From Chrysophaeum taylorii (Eukaryota; Sar; Pelagophyceae; Pelagomonadales; Pelagomonadaceae), in NCBI GenBank assembly GCA_029834535.1, contig JAQMWT010000555.1:1-64000 (forward strand): a stretch of DNA of 64,000 nt, in the 5' to 3' direction. A program made the position numbers and the translations under genes. This document shows, piece by piece, positions 63,424 to 64,000 of this stretch. The notes under the pieces are model-generated. The model saw nothing but the letters and a program-made list of their open reading frames with translations. It was not told the DNA's origin and ran no database searches. Each line of letters starts with the position of its first letter. The first letter of the stretch is position 1.

Positions 63424-64000
63424 TTAAGCAAGTGCAGTTGCAAACACTTGCAGCCTGGCCCGGAGGTAAGAGTCCTGCTCTTGCTCGCCGTCGAGCGCGC
63501 CCCACTCAAAAAATGGAATGTGAGCAACCTCCCAGCCAAGCCGCCGCAACAGTCGGGACTTGAAGCGCGTAGAGCCGTTCTCGACTCTCGATCTCTTGAG
63601 GTAGTGGTGTGGCCCGTCGACTTCGACCGCGCGCTTGGTGACAGGTTGAGCCATGTCGAGCGACAAGCCTTCTTCGGTCACGTGCTCGAAGACGTGCGGC
63701 GTCCAGCCAACTCGGTCGAGCGCGATCGCAACGTCGCGCTGGAGTTGGGACGGTCTTGGGTTCCAACGTTGATACGCCGCCTTGAGTATTTCCTGGTGGT
63801 TTGACAGCGGGGAGCTCCGTTCGGGCCATTCGAGTTGAAAGTGCAACGAAGCAAGGTGGAGCTGGGACAGTCCGCGATCATCGAGGGTGTCCAAATCGGT
63901 GACAGCGATGTGGGCGAGCTCTGAAAAAATCGCGGGGTCCTTTTTCCAGTCGACGCAGGCAAATGCCCACACTGTGTTGGCGAGGTCCTGCGGTTTAAAT
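63424..64000 (-). CDS. RAP-domain repeat protein, third paralogue, partial (RAP3)
   Basis: The C-terminal part of a gene running off the window end; the frame is open to the last base, where a repeat unit (FKPQDLANTVWAFACVDWKK) begins. The visible ~190 residues match the end of RAP2 with only a handful of substitutions (for example PERSSP for PDRSSP, NPRPSQ for NPSPSQ, AIALD for ATALD) and include the full RAP domain (VEVDGPHHYLKRSRVENGST, RLLRRLGWEVAHIPFFEW). Its 3' flank is duplicated with it. The number of repeats upstream cannot be known from this window. The function is inferred as for RAP1 and RAP2. Confidence 0.88.
   Translation of the reverse strand, partial: FKPQDLANTVWAFACVDWKKDPAIFSELAHIAVTDLDTLDDRGLSQLHLASLHFQLEWPERSSPLSNHQEILKAAYQRWNPRPSQLQRDVAIALDRVGWTPHVFEHVTEEGLSLDMAQPVTKRAVEVDGPHHYLKRSRVENGSTRFKSRLLRRLGWEVAHIPFFEWGALDGEQEQDSYLRARLQVFATALA

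Noticed and set aside
1-64000. tRNA or rRNA genes
   Set aside because: No convincing cloverleaf with T-loop GGTTCGAATCC-type box or rRNA core sequence was noticed by eye; a tRNAscan/Infernal run would be decisive.

Overview
This window looks like nuclear DNA from a microbial eukaryote, most likely an alga with a TTAGGG-type telomere, possibly a photosynthetic stramenopile. The basis is: (i) proteins made of 37-residue 'PQ-LANTAWAFA' helical repeats ending in a RAP domain, a style common in algae; (ii) a eukaryotic/archaeal-type GPN-loop GTPase; (iii) eukaryotic transposable elements (hAT, Ty1/copia, Ty3/gypsy, Helitron); and (iv) a CCCTAA tract. No operons, bacterial genes or CRISPR arrays are visible. 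Taxonomy is inference.

Layout. 0-5.5 kb: a (CTCA)n tract, broken coding fragments, a truncated hAT transposon on the minus strand, and a 'Tudor-like' element next to it. 6-10 kb: remains of a Ty1/copia element (minus). 9.9-12.7 kb: a TIR element with AT-rich ends and a third, diverged hAT copy. 13-14.9 kb: an LTR-like repeat and AT-rich fragments. 15-22.4 kb: a second Tudor-like element (minus) beside a plus-strand copia fragment, which is split by a hAT copy with matching terminal inverted repeats and a near-perfect 8-bp target duplication (18,320-21,410). 22.4-23.6 kb: an intact MFS transporter gene. 24-31 kb: GC-rich hairpins, another LTR-like repeat, a small LTR-bounded element with a Gag-like region but no polymerase, and a 1.45-kb TIR element. 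31-32 kb: Helitron helicase fragment, CCCTAA tract and satellite. 33.2-35.6 kb: an intact RAP-domain repeat protein. 37.9-39.3 kb: GPN3 GTPase and a small unknown gene, divergently arranged. 40.8-43.2 kb: an unclassified element full of CAAACTTG-type motifs. 43.4-52.6 kb: a Ty3/gypsy element. 53-54 kb: inverted Helitron/satellite copy. 54.6-58.3 kb: a 24-repeat RAP protein. 58.5-60.9 kb: inverted copy of the unclassified element. 63-64 kb: start of a third RAP paralogue cut by the window end.

Most striking feature. The Ty3/gypsy polyprotein carries a C5-cytosine DNA methyltransferase domain between protease and reverse transcriptase. The motif I half is in a different frame from the PPC-to-motif X half, and the latter is in the same open frame as reverse transcriptase, RNase H and integrase. 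The element is damaged: several frame breaks, no recognisable 5' LTR, and the integrase catalytic Glu replaced by Gly. It still records capture of a methyltransferase by a retrotransposon. Such capture has been reported in dinoflagellate (Symbiodinium) and charophyte (Klebsormidium) elements. It is inserted in a copy of the AT-rich TIR element whose other copy, at 9.9-11.4 kb, shows roughly what the empty site looked like.

Host genes (MFS transporter, GPN3, small unknown gene, RAP proteins) are intronless and intact, in contrast to the surrounding transposon debris. They do not form a pathway. Three unrelated element families (hAT plus Tudor-like, Helitron plus satellite, and the CAAACTTG element) each occur as inverted pairs.
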